DNA from: Virgibacillus sp. NKC19-16
GTDB lineage: Bacteria; Bacillota; Bacilli; Bacillales; Amphibacillaceae
Length of the DNA: 64,000 nucleotides
Reading direction: 5' to 3'
Assembly: GCF_021560035.1 (NCBI RefSeq)
Contig: NZ_CP074373.1
Span: forward strand, 3,034,001 to 3,098,000
The translations under genes were made by a program, and so were the position numbers. Below are positions 18,495 to 26,332 of this stretch, piece after piece (within the stretch, counting starts at the first letter, position 1; each line of letters opens with the position of its first letter). The notes beneath the pieces were generated by a model. The model worked only from the letters and a program-made list of their open reading frames with translations, was not told where the DNA came from and did not search any database.

Positions 18495-19306
18495 GAGGTA
18501 ACTCCCTTTCCTTCCTTCAGCTTCAGTTTGCCTGATTGTTTGTAGTATTGAATCGGGTTGTCCCATACCAATCTTTGAATATTCTCTTCAGCATAACCTT
18601 GTTTTAACATCTCATTTGCTGCCTTAGGGACACTGAGGGGATCTGCAGGCCCCCAATCCGCTGCCGTATTGATCATCATACGTTCTGTCCCATAACGATC
18701 CAAAATCTCAATGACACCTTCGATAGAAATTTTTCCAGGATAAATGGTCATGCCGCTCCATCCACCGTATTCCACGGATACGTCAATAGTGTCATGAGTA
18801 TTGTGATCTAGGATCACCTGATTAGGATCAAGGCCTTCTTCCTTTAAAATCTCAACGGTGCGTATGGTTCCTTCTCGTTTGTTTTGATGAGGTGTGTGAA
18901 CCATGACCGGCATGTTTAGATCTTTGGCCAGCCGCAATTGTCTCCTCATGATTTCTTCTTCTTCTTTACTTATAAGATCAAATCCTGTTTCACCAATTGC
19001 CACACAATTATCCCTCTTTAAAAATTCTGGTAGAGCATCAATAACTGCATGGGCCAACTCCAAGTCATTCGCTTCTTTAGGATTCATTCCTAAACAGGCA
19101 TAATGTTCTATCCCATGTTCTCTAGCCCTCTTCGGTTCAAAGGAAAGAACATGTTCAAAATAATCTAGGTGTGACTCAGGATACTGTCTTTTGCTTCCCA
19201 GCCAGAATGAAGGTTCTACAATTGCTCGAACTCCAGCTGTTGCCATATTTTTGTAATCATCTACGGTACGAGAATACACATGAATATGAGGATCAAAATA
19301 TTTCAT
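18491..19306 (-). CDS. TatD-family metal-dependent hydrolase (EboB-like)
   Basis: A 271-residue amidohydrolase-fold protein. The metal motif is FDPHIHVYSRT at the N-terminus, GETGFDL near residue 100 carries the conserved Glu, VMVHTPHQ and LDHNTHDT supply later His ligands, and NTAADWGPADPL the final Asp. Relatives cleave phosphoester or amide bonds; in Ebo operons the TatD protein is EboB. Its first codon overlaps the stop of the upstream TIM-barrel gene by 4 bp, and its own stop overlaps the next start by 4 bp. Confidence 0.85.
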   Translation of the reverse strand: MKYFDPHIHVYSRTVDDYKNMATAGVRAIVEPSFWLGSKRQYPESHLDYFEHVLSFEPKRAREHGIEHYACLGMNPKEANDLELAHAVIDALPEFLKRDNCVAIGETGFDLISKEEEEIMRRQLRLAKDLNMPVMVHTPHQNKREGTIRTVEILKEEGLDPNQVILDHNTHDTIDVSVEYGGWSGMTIYPGKISIEGVIEILDRYGTERMMINTAADWGPADPLSVPKAANEMLKQGYAEENIQRLVWDNPIQYYKQSGKLKLKEGKGVTS

Positions 19307-20166
19307 GATACATTCACTCCTTTTATATTATCAATAATCGGTTTTAAAAACTCTATAGATCTTTGAGTAGCATAGATTGGCTGATGTACATAAGTGTATA
19401 ATTCGATTGTAATAAAACGATCATAATCAATAGACTGTAAGTTTTGTAATATCTCTCTGAAATTAATTGAACCATCACCAGGAATGAGATGATAATGTTT
19501 GTATCCATGGATATCTTCCAAATGGATGTTCCAAATATACGGTTCCATTTTTTTAATTAAATTCTGAACGTTTTCTCCTCCTACCACAGCATGACCTAAA
19601 TCAAGGTTAGCCCCTAATTTATTAGAACCTACTTCTTTAATGATTTGAAGAAGTTCTTCCCCGTTTTCGATCAATAAACCAGGCTCATATTCTATCCCTA
19701 CATTGATATTGTGCTTTTCAGCGTAATCCGTAATATACAGCAATGAATCAGCGAAATATTTAAAAGCTTGAGATGGAGGATTTCCAGGTAAACACATCCC
19801 GCTGGTGATACTTATATTTGAACTACCAAGAGCCACTGCAAGATCAATACACTGCTTGGCATAATCAATACGCTTTTGACGAATTTGAGGTTGGGCATTG
19901 CATAACGATGGTTCAAAGGTAGGTTCACCAGTTGGATCATTAAAAAATCCACAAGCTGTATTTCCATTAATATTAGAAACTTCTAGTTGATAATAATGGA
20001 GTTTTCGTTTGACTTCATCTACCCATAAGGCATTAGAGGTTGGCGGAAAGGCATGAGGCGCATCAGCTAGAATCTCAACGCCATCATATCCATATCTCCC
20101 AATTTCCTCCACAGCCTGAGGCAATGTCATATTTGTAAATGCATTAGTACTAAAAGCCAATTGCAT
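19303..20166 (-). CDS. Sugar phosphate isomerase/epimerase, TIM barrel, first gene of Ebo-like operon
   Basis: About 287 residues; AP-endonuclease-2 TIM barrel with GYDGVEILADAPHAFPP, VGIEYEPGLLIE, GANLDLGHAVVGG and LEDIHGYKHYHLIPGDGS, closely parallel to the paralogue at 17655-18494. The start at 20166 is chosen because GAGGG lies 6 bases upstream; the ATG two codons earlier abuts the ribosome site. It opens a six-gene block with overlaps or gaps under 30 bp. A terminator-like hairpin lies just before its ribosome site. Confidence 0.82.
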   Translation of the reverse strand: MQLAFSTNAFTNMTLPQAVEEIGRYGYDGVEILADAPHAFPPTSNALWVDEVKRKLHYYQLEVSNINGNTACGFFNDPTGEPTFEPSLCNAQPQIRQKRIDYAKQCIDLAVALGSSNISITSGMCLPGNPPSQAFKYFADSLLYITDYAEKHNINVGIEYEPGLLIENGEELLQIIKEVGSNKLGANLDLGHAVVGGENVQNLIKKMEPYIWNIHLEDIHGYKHYHLIPGDGSINFREILQNLQSIDYDRFITIELYTYVHQPIYATQRSIEFLKPIIDNIKGVNVS

Positions 20167-20187
20167 TTTCATCCCTCGTTTTTTTAA

Positions 20188-20243
20188 GAAAAAGAGGACT
20201 AATCATGTATATTTTTTTATATATAATACGTCCTCTTTTTCTT
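20188..20243. terminator. Bidirectional terminator or leader attenuator before the Ebo-like operon
   Basis: AAAAAGAGGAC and GTCCTCTTTTT form an 11-bp stem with an AT-only loop of about 27 bases and T-rich tails on both strands. It can end transcripts of the TasA-like gene at 20405. It also lies only about 15 bp before the ribosome site of the first operon gene, leaving no room for a promoter between, so operon transcripts must read through it or be attenuated. Confidence 0.75.
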
Positions 20244-20404
20244 TTTTTAGTATTTATTATCCTTCTTCATCACCACTTTACATAATTGAAACGTTCTTCC
20301 TAATTTCCTAACGAAGTTGAATTTACAACGAGATCATATGTTTGATCAACCAGGAAGTACTTTTATAGACTAAACATTGATAGATTTATACGAAAAATAG
20401 ATTA

Positions 20405-20992
20405 CTATCTTTCTTCACCATCTCCCTGAGTTGCTACAAACGTCCAATCAAGGTTTAGAGAATCCCCTTGGAACTGGTTTTGATCTTCGTCTGTGTCATT
20501 AAAATTGAATTGAACCACAAAGTCATGAGATTCTCCTACTGGCAATCCATCATCACCCATGTCTGGATAAAAAATATGCTCACTGATCGCTTCTGGAGTC
20601 ATCTCCTGTAATTCAGCCAACGTTGTTTGATAAATAACTTCATCGAGATTATTAGCGTTATAGAGAAACTCTACTTCGATATGTTCGCCGAAATCTTCGG
20701 TGTTATTTCCTTCCGCATCAGTAACCGTATAGTCACTTTCCAACGTTACCGTATCAATGTCCAGCGACCCATTATTTTGTAGTTCAAAGTCTCGTATCAT
20801 CGAATCACCCGGAGCCATATTATCTATATCAATGATTTGTGTCGGTTCCGCTGATAAATCAAGCGTTCCAGCCGCGAACGTGTTGTTCGTCGTCTCACTA
20901 TCACTGAAATATGCAAATGTTCCACCACCAATTAATGTTAAACCGAGTACCGCTGTTGTTACACCCATGCCTAATTGTTTTTTAATTCCCAT
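20405..20992 (-). CDS. TasA/CalY (camelysin) family secreted protein
   Basis: A 195-residue protein with the characteristic N-terminus of this family: MGIKKQLGMGV, a hydrophobic signal segment, then TFAYFSDSE and FAAGTLDLS. Family members are cleaved by the SipW signal peptidase and form matrix fibres or surface proteases/adhesins. The rest is acidic and beta-rich (ADAEGN-, NFNDTDEDQ-type segments). The ATG has TTAGGAGGC upstream. No intact sipW is present in the window; only the relic at 7850-8232 is. It is the downstream neighbour of two secreted enzymes and may be cotranscribed or separate. Confidence 0.88.
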   Translation of the reverse strand: MGIKKQLGMGVTTAVLGLTLIGGGTFAYFSDSETTNNTFAAGTLDLSAEPTQIIDIDNMAPGDSMIRDFELQNNGSLDIDTVTLESDYTVTDAEGNNTEDFGEHIEVEFLYNANNLDEVIYQTTLAELQEMTPEAISEHIFYPDMGDDGLPVGESHDFVVQFNFNDTDEDQNQFQGDSLNLDWTFVATQGDGEER

Positions 20993-21055
20993 TTTATGTG
21001 CCTCCTAATATGTTAATTTTAAAGGTCCCACTTTGCATTGATTTTGGTGAGATCT

Positions 21056-23617
21056 CTATTGCCATTTTTCTACCAATAAATCAGCTTGTGTAGTTAGAGA
21101 TTCAAATGCGCCTTCACTAATCAACTCATTGTCAAACTGATGATCAAGCAAATCCTTAAAGCCTACCATATGCTGTACAACTTTTTCTGCTTCTTCTTGA
21201 TTTTCGTAATGACTTATAGCAGTCAAGTGTGTCATTAGGGCGCGGACTTCCTCATCTGATTCAAATGAACCGTTATCATCTAGACGTTCCACAAGTTTTT
21301 TTATGCCTTCCGCACTGTTTTCGATAGGTTCAACATCATTTTCTTCCTCTGGTGCTTCATCCCCGTCCTCAGCAAATTGTATCCAATTTAAATTTTGGTC
21401 TCCACTATTGAAGTAGATATATACATCATGGAATTCGCCATCGGTTTCCTCTATATTCACCGCGGATTCTAGAGTTACCCAATTTTGCCCATCTCCTGTG
21501 GATGGTTGCGTTACAGACGCTACTGTTTCTCCATCCGGGCTACCCAGACGTACTTCCATATCTATACCTTCCTCACTTGCTACACGGAAATACATATCTT
21601 CAATATCAGCCATATGGATAGTTTCATACACAATCCAATCTCCAAGGTCAACATCGGTAACATTGCTTTGACCGTTTACATCACTTGTAGGTTCAAGGCT
21701 GGCCCCTTCACTATCATTATTTTCTGGATCAATATTTCCAGTTTCATCGAATACCAGAGCTTGTTGACGTTTGTTCTTAAGTTCAACAGTATCCGTAGCT
21801 GTTAAAGCTGGGGCATCCTCCCCACCACTATCTTCTACAGTCAATGCTGCTTCCCACCATACATTGTCACTCATATGATGTGATCCATCCATGGATAGGT
21901 CATAGGTAGCTTCACATCCACTTTGATTTGCCTGAGGGTGACCATGGGTATCGTGTAACAAATTCAGTTGCCATAGAAAATTTTCACAGGAAATCTCTCC
22001 ATCTTCATCATCCCAGGCTTCTGCGGTTAACGTAATTTCTTCACCTTCATTAAAAAACATTCCATCAGAGTGAGAGGTGATTTCAACTTCCGGTGCTGTG
22101 TTACCGACAACAATAGTATCGCTCCAAATATCAATCCTCCCAGTTTCTGTATTTGTTACTGTTAAAGTAACGTGATATTGACCATTTTCTGTATAGGTAT
22201 GCGTTGCATTTACATCGTTACTCGTATTTCCGTCCCCAAACTCCCATTCAAAAGTAATTTCCTGTCCGTCAGGATCATATGAATTTGAGGCATCAAACTC
22301 TACTTCTAATGGAGCATGTCCATCTTCTTCACTTATTTCCCCTTGAGCTACCGGATATTGTATTTCTTCACCATAGTATATTTTTCGAATTCCGGCATTG
22401 TCGTTTGACTCCCACCAATCATCACCGAATTCAGTAATATACAAGGACCCATCTGGACCATAAACGCTTGATGTTGGTAAGTTTAATTCTCCTTGCGGTA
22501 CAATATCCTGCACATCTACGACATTATATTCTTCATCAAGTTCCACAGCTTTTAACCATTCTCGTGAAAAATCATAGGTTAGAAGTTTTCCGTCATGTTC
22601 AGCAGTTAGGCCCCCGGCATTACTTTCTTCATCATAGTTATGATGATAAATTCCTGCCGCTGTAATGGATCTTCCACCGCTACCCCATCGTTCAGTTTCT
22701 GGGTAAGGATACCAAAATACTGATTCAGTGATATCTTCCTCAGCACACTCTTCTTCAAATTCATCGTAGCATTCACCGCCCATAATATACGGCCATCCAT
22801 GGTTTTCCCCACCTTCTCTGACCACTTTCATCACATCATTGTCATCGGTTGGATGGTCAGGGCCAACATCTCCGACCCAAACGTCTCCTGTCTCCTGATC
22901 AATATCCATCTTAAATGGACTACGGAATCCATAAGCATAGATTTCATCCCTAGCATTATCATCATCAACAAAAGGATTGTCTTCAGGTATAGATCCGTCA
23001 GGGTTAATGCGTAAAATTTTCCCCCTTAAATCTTGTAAATTTTGAGCAGTCTCAACTGATTCTACTTGGGGTCCATGTGTTGCTGGGTTATTGTCTCCTA
23101 CTGAAATATATAATTTTCCATCAGGACCAAACTCTAGACCGCCCATTTGATGACAGCATATATCTTCAGACTGAATTTCCAAAAGCACCTCTTCAGAATC
23201 AGAATCAATTGTTCCATTTTCATATGTGAACCTAGAAACATGCTCTAGAAATGTTTCAGGTTCCGTATAAGCTAAATAGATATAACCGTTATCCTCAAAA
23301 TTGGGATCAAGTGCGATGGATTTTAATCCATGTTCACTAGATGTGGTTGTATCAATAGACAGTAATTCATTAACATTACCAGTGGGACTGACTTCATAGA
23401 CTCCCCCTTCAATGCTAATGGCATAAATAATCTCTTCACCAGTGATATCTAAATCAACTGGACGTTCTATATCATCCGTAACGGTTTCTATGACATAATC
23501 GTTATCGTCATTCTCCGTCTCATTAGTTTCTTCCTGATCTGCAAACAATACGGTCGGGATCATCATGAAAATCATAACTATAGCCATTAGTAAAGATCCC
23601 TTAATGGGACGCTTCAT
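21056..23617 (-). CDS. Secreted glucose/sorbosone dehydrogenase-like protein with PKD, CBM6-like and FIMAH-like domains
   Basis: The 853-residue protein has a signal peptide ending near LFADQ. Residues about 40-415 form a soluble-glucose-dehydrogenase-type beta-propeller (LKSIALDPNFEDNGYIYLAY, GGLEFGPDGKLYISVGDNN, LRGKILRINPDGSIP, AYGFRSPFKMDID, VYGPDGSLYITEFGDDWW). A PKD domain follows (PVAQGEISEEDGHAPLEVEF, FEWEFGDGNTS). Next come a second beta domain with a likely CBM6-type module (NVTDVDLGDWIVYETIHMAD), an acidic linker and an 85-residue C-terminal domain ending in LLVEKW. It probably oxidises or binds extracellular sugars. The start has AAAAGGAGG upstream. Confidence 0.88.
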   Translation of the reverse strand: MKRPIKGSLLMAIVMIFMMIPTVLFADQEETNETENDDNDYVIETVTDDIERPVDLDITGEEIIYAISIEGGVYEVSPTGNVNELLSIDTTTSSEHGLKSIALDPNFEDNGYIYLAYTEPETFLEHVSRFTYENGTIDSDSEEVLLEIQSEDICCHQMGGLEFGPDGKLYISVGDNNPATHGPQVESVETAQNLQDLRGKILRINPDGSIPEDNPFVDDDNARDEIYAYGFRSPFKMDIDQETGDVWVGDVGPDHPTDDNDVMKVVREGGENHGWPYIMGGECYDEFEEECAEEDITESVFWYPYPETERWGSGGRSITAAGIYHHNYDEESNAGGLTAEHDGKLLTYDFSREWLKAVELDEEYNVVDVQDIVPQGELNLPTSSVYGPDGSLYITEFGDDWWESNDNAGIRKIYYGEEIQYPVAQGEISEEDGHAPLEVEFDASNSYDPDGQEITFEWEFGDGNTSNDVNATHTYTENGQYHVTLTVTNTETGRIDIWSDTIVVGNTAPEVEITSHSDGMFFNEGEEITLTAEAWDDEDGEISCENFLWQLNLLHDTHGHPQANQSGCEATYDLSMDGSHHMSDNVWWEAALTVEDSGGEDAPALTATDTVELKNKRQQALVFDETGNIDPENNDSEGASLEPTSDVNGQSNVTDVDLGDWIVYETIHMADIEDMYFRVASEEGIDMEVRLGSPDGETVASVTQPSTGDGQNWVTLESAVNIEETDGEFHDVYIYFNSGDQNLNWIQFAEDGDEAPEEENDVEPIENSAEGIKKLVERLDDNGSFESDEEVRALMTHLTAISHYENQEEAEKVVQHMVGFKDLLDHQFDNELISEGAFESLTTQADLLVEKWQ

Positions 23618-23761
23618 ATCATTTTCCTCCTTTTCTTGAGTTCGAATTGATTTTGTTCCACCATTTAGATAACTACAAATATTACAATTTTATTAAATTT
23701 TATCACCCCCTTTTTACATAGGAGAATTTTTCTTCTACTTCTTTTACTATAAATCTAGGAT

Positions 23762-23804
23762 AAACTCCTCTGTGTCAGCTTAATCACTGCCACAGAAGAA
23801 GTTT
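23762..23804 (-). terminator. Probable terminator after the ThuA gene
   Basis: AAACTTCTTCTGTG and CACAGAGGAGTTT form an imperfect stem of about 12 bp beyond the end of the ThuA reading frame. The T-tract on the minus strand is short, so termination may be weak. Confidence 0.5.
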
Positions 23805-23892
23805 CTATTCACTTAATCATCCCAATTTTGAATTACTGCATCAGATTGAGCCATAAGAACATCAAATGCCCTCTCTGTGATTAAATCATTAT

Positions 23893-24882
23893 CTAATTGA
23901 TGGTTAAGCAAATTCTTGAATCCCCCATGTGTTGGGTGACTTTTGTAGCCTCTTCTTGATTTTCGTAATGATTTACTGCCGTCAAATGAAGTGTCAAGCT
24001 ACGAACGGCCTCATCTGTTTCGAATTCTCCATCTTCTTTAAAGTCCTCCACATGTCCTACCATATTTTCTGCATCCAAGTTTGGCTCAGGGGTTGGTTCA
24101 CTGGCGTCATAATCCGAATCTCCCCAAGCGTATTGCAATCCACCTACTAGATGCTGCTGAAAATCCTCTTTATACCATGTTTCAGGGTGATGCCCCAATG
24201 CTGTATAAAACATTCTACCTTCTCCTATTTCATCAACCCATGCTGCAGGGTGATCTTCATGAGCTTCCCCGTCGACACTAACCATATCCAGACTCATGAG
24301 GATATGTTTGCCGTTATACCGAGGATTATCCTGAAAAAGGTATACTTCTTCTAACTGTGTATGCTGGGAATCCAGGTGTTCAGTTGAAGGATGATCTCCC
24401 TGTTCAATATCATACGTCACTTCATGAACCCAAGGATGTGAATCAAAATAGGCTCCAGTTAATTCACCGTATTCTTCCCATTCATAAAAGGTATCTGTGG
24501 CAGCGTGAACACCAAAAAAACCATTTCCTGATTCAACAAAGTTTATAATATCCTCTTTTTGTTGATCAGAGATCGGAAGTTCTCCGGTTGTATGCACAAA
24601 AGCTAATACATCATAATTTGCCAAGTTTTCCGCGTTTAGCAAACTCACATCTTCCGTGATATCGACTTCAAATCCATGTTCTTCGCCTAACTGGGGCATA
24701 ATCTCATGAGCATCGTCAATTGATGCATGTCGAAATATTTCTGTAGCTGTCACCATTAAAACCTTTTTCACCTCATCATTATCATTACTAGTCTCATCAG
24801 TTTCAGCAAATGTTGTAAACGATATCATAGAGACAACCATAAGAACAGCAGCCAATAAAGAAAATTTCTTGGCAGTTTTCAT
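23893..24882 (-). CDS. Secreted ThuA-domain protein with frameshifted FIMAH-like C-terminus
   Basis: About 329 residues from MKTAKKFSLLA, chosen because GGGGAG lies about 9 bases upstream. A signal peptide ends near TFAET. Residues about 30-270 are a ThuA (trehalose utilisation) class I glutamine amidotransferase-like domain: VLMVTATEIFRHASIDDA, DVLAFVHTTGELPIS, GNGFFGVHAATDTFYEWEEY, GRMFYTALGHHPETW. A repeat shared with the 21056 and 34351 proteins begins after PNLDAEN. At a GGGGG run near 23925 one base appears missing. The other frame continues FKNLLNHQLDNDLITERAF to a stop at 23813, so the intact gene would span 23813-24882. Confidence 0.85.
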   Translation of the reverse strand: MKTAKKFSLLAAVLMVVSMISFTTFAETDETSNDNDEVKKVLMVTATEIFRHASIDDAHEIMPQLGEEHGFEVDITEDVSLLNAENLANYDVLAFVHTTGELPISDQQKEDIINFVESGNGFFGVHAATDTFYEWEEYGELTGAYFDSHPWVHEVTYDIEQGDHPSTEHLDSQHTQLEEVYLFQDNPRYNGKHILMSLDMVSVDGEAHEDHPAAWVDEIGEGRMFYTALGHHPETWYKEDFQQHLVGGLQYAWGDSDYDASEPTPEPNLDAENMVGHVEDFKEDGEFETDEAVRSLTLHLTAVNHYENQEEATKVTQHMGDSRICLTIN

Positions 24883-25561
24883 ATACATTACTCCCCTCTT
24901 CATATTAAATTAACACTTTTACTAACTACTGCTACGAACCTTTTAGAACACTAATTAAATCACCTGCCTTTCCACTGTAAGATACACTCATAAGCAAGAT
25001 CACACCTCCTTTTTATAGATGTAAAGTATTTAATACTTTGTTGCTAAGTTAAGATACTATTCTCCAATAAATGGTTTTATATATTTTCTCGAAAAATAAT
25101 GTCTATTTATTCTATAACGACTATTACAAATGTAAACGATATCATTTATTCTTAAAAAAATAATCGTTTTTTGTTATATGTGACGTTGCTGCATCTACTT
25201 CCCATTAGACAAGATAAAACTGCCTATTTTTACAAATATTGTTAAATTATTAATAATTTTGTAACCTGTTGAGATATATTGTAATAGGCTAGATTTTCTT
25301 TGTCAATAGTTTTTAAAAAATTCTTTTGATTTATAAATTTATAACAGTATCCATAACTGTCCTCTCCCACAAAAAATAACCATCGGTATAGCAACGATAT
25401 ATTTGTTGTAACGTACATAATGTCCTCTGATGAATTGATATTACACTTATATTGGTTTAGCAGATCAAAAAGGAAAAAAGGTTGCTTCGCGAAGTAATTC
25501 GTAAGTAATAAGAAATCATATGTAGCGATATTTGGTCATTTTCAATCTCTAGGGGGATGTA
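24883..25561. other. AT-rich upstream region of the ThuA gene
   Basis: No gene is seen. This region should hold the promoter for the minus-strand ThuA/dehydrogenase/TasA-like genes, and it carries one very good cre-like site at 25130-25145. It is extremely AT-rich between 25060 and 25340. Confidence 0.5.
25130..25145. promoter_or_regulatory. cre-like (CcpA/LacI-family) operator
   Basis: ATGTAAACGATATCAT matches the cre consensus WTGNNARCGNWWWCAW at every position. It lies about 250 bp upstream of the ThuA-like gene and suggests carbon catabolite control of the secreted sugar-active proteins, or an operator for another LacI-family protein. Confidence 0.6.
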
Positions 25562-25801
25562 TTGAAGAAGGGCATTCCAAAGGAAGAATGGGAAAGCGCT
25601 GTTAAAACTACTTTAGAAACATATGGAAAAGTGAATGTTCTAGTAAATACAGCAGGAACTGTTGGGCCTTCTGTAACTAAAGCAGCTGAACATGACATAA
25701 ATGAAGGGAATAAGGTTATAGCGATTAACTTAAAAGGTGCATTCTTAGGAACCAAACTTACTATTCCTGAATGGAAAGGTTGGAGCTTCCCATATACCTG
25801 A
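25562..25801 (+). pseudogene. Short-chain dehydrogenase fragment
   Basis: This 79-codon frame carries the middle of an SDR: ETYGKVNVLVNTAGTVGPS (NAG-type motif), then VIAINLKGAFLGTKLTIPEW. The Rossmann GxxxGxG start and the YxxxK catalytic region are absent, so it is a relic of a larger gene. It runs straight into unrelated coding-like sequence at about 25785. There is no partner gene. Confidence 0.65.
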
Positions 25802-25994
25802 ACTAAGACAATATGAAAAACTGGGAGATGCTGATTACCAAGAAGAAATACAAGATATTTACGTGTATCAACTAAGGAACTTTGCAAATATAGGCTTAAC
25901 TACTGATCCAGAGTCTATTAAATTACAGACACTTCATTCTGGAAAATTAACTCGTTTTGGCCTACGCTTTATCGATTTTTTCTTAACTAGCTAA
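25785..25994 (+). pseudogene. C-terminal fragment of an unrecognised protein
   Basis: In a different frame from the SDR fragment, the plus strand reads IPELRQYEKLGDADYQEEIQ, then FANIGLTTDPESIKL and GKLTRFGLRFIDFFLTS before a TAA at 25992. The LTRFG...F ending loosely recalls C-termini of DUF4393/Abi-alpha-type proteins, but that is a weak impression. It has no start of its own. The abrupt switch from SDR-like sequence indicates a deletion junction. Confidence 0.4.
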
Positions 25995-26332
25995 AACCTA
26001 ATTTGTTTAAGATAAATCGACATTCTTTTGTAACCAAATAGAATATTTGTTCTTTAAAGGAGTATTGCAAATCCAGTTTACTTCCCCGTGCAAACCGCCG
26101 GCACTGTAAAGAACGCGGCATCCCGTTAAGAGCCCAAAGTTTTGCAGTTCGCCTAAAAAGAAGACGAAGAACAGAAACAGATTGCTTACCAGGTGCTTCT
26201 AACCGAAATGTCATGAAGGCAAGTTAGGGGAAGCGCACTTATAGATTCGGTATTATCATATCCAAGTTCGTTTTCAGCTGACAAATTGAAATGGTTATTT
26301 CTCTTCACGTGCTCAACCTAGCTTCAGTGCCA
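25995..26332. other. Noncoding stretch between relics and xylR
   Basis: A somewhat GC-richer patch (26080-26180) could be an old insertion-sequence remnant, but I find no recognisable transposase motif. The 75-codon minus-strand frame here has no family features. Confidence 0.35.
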
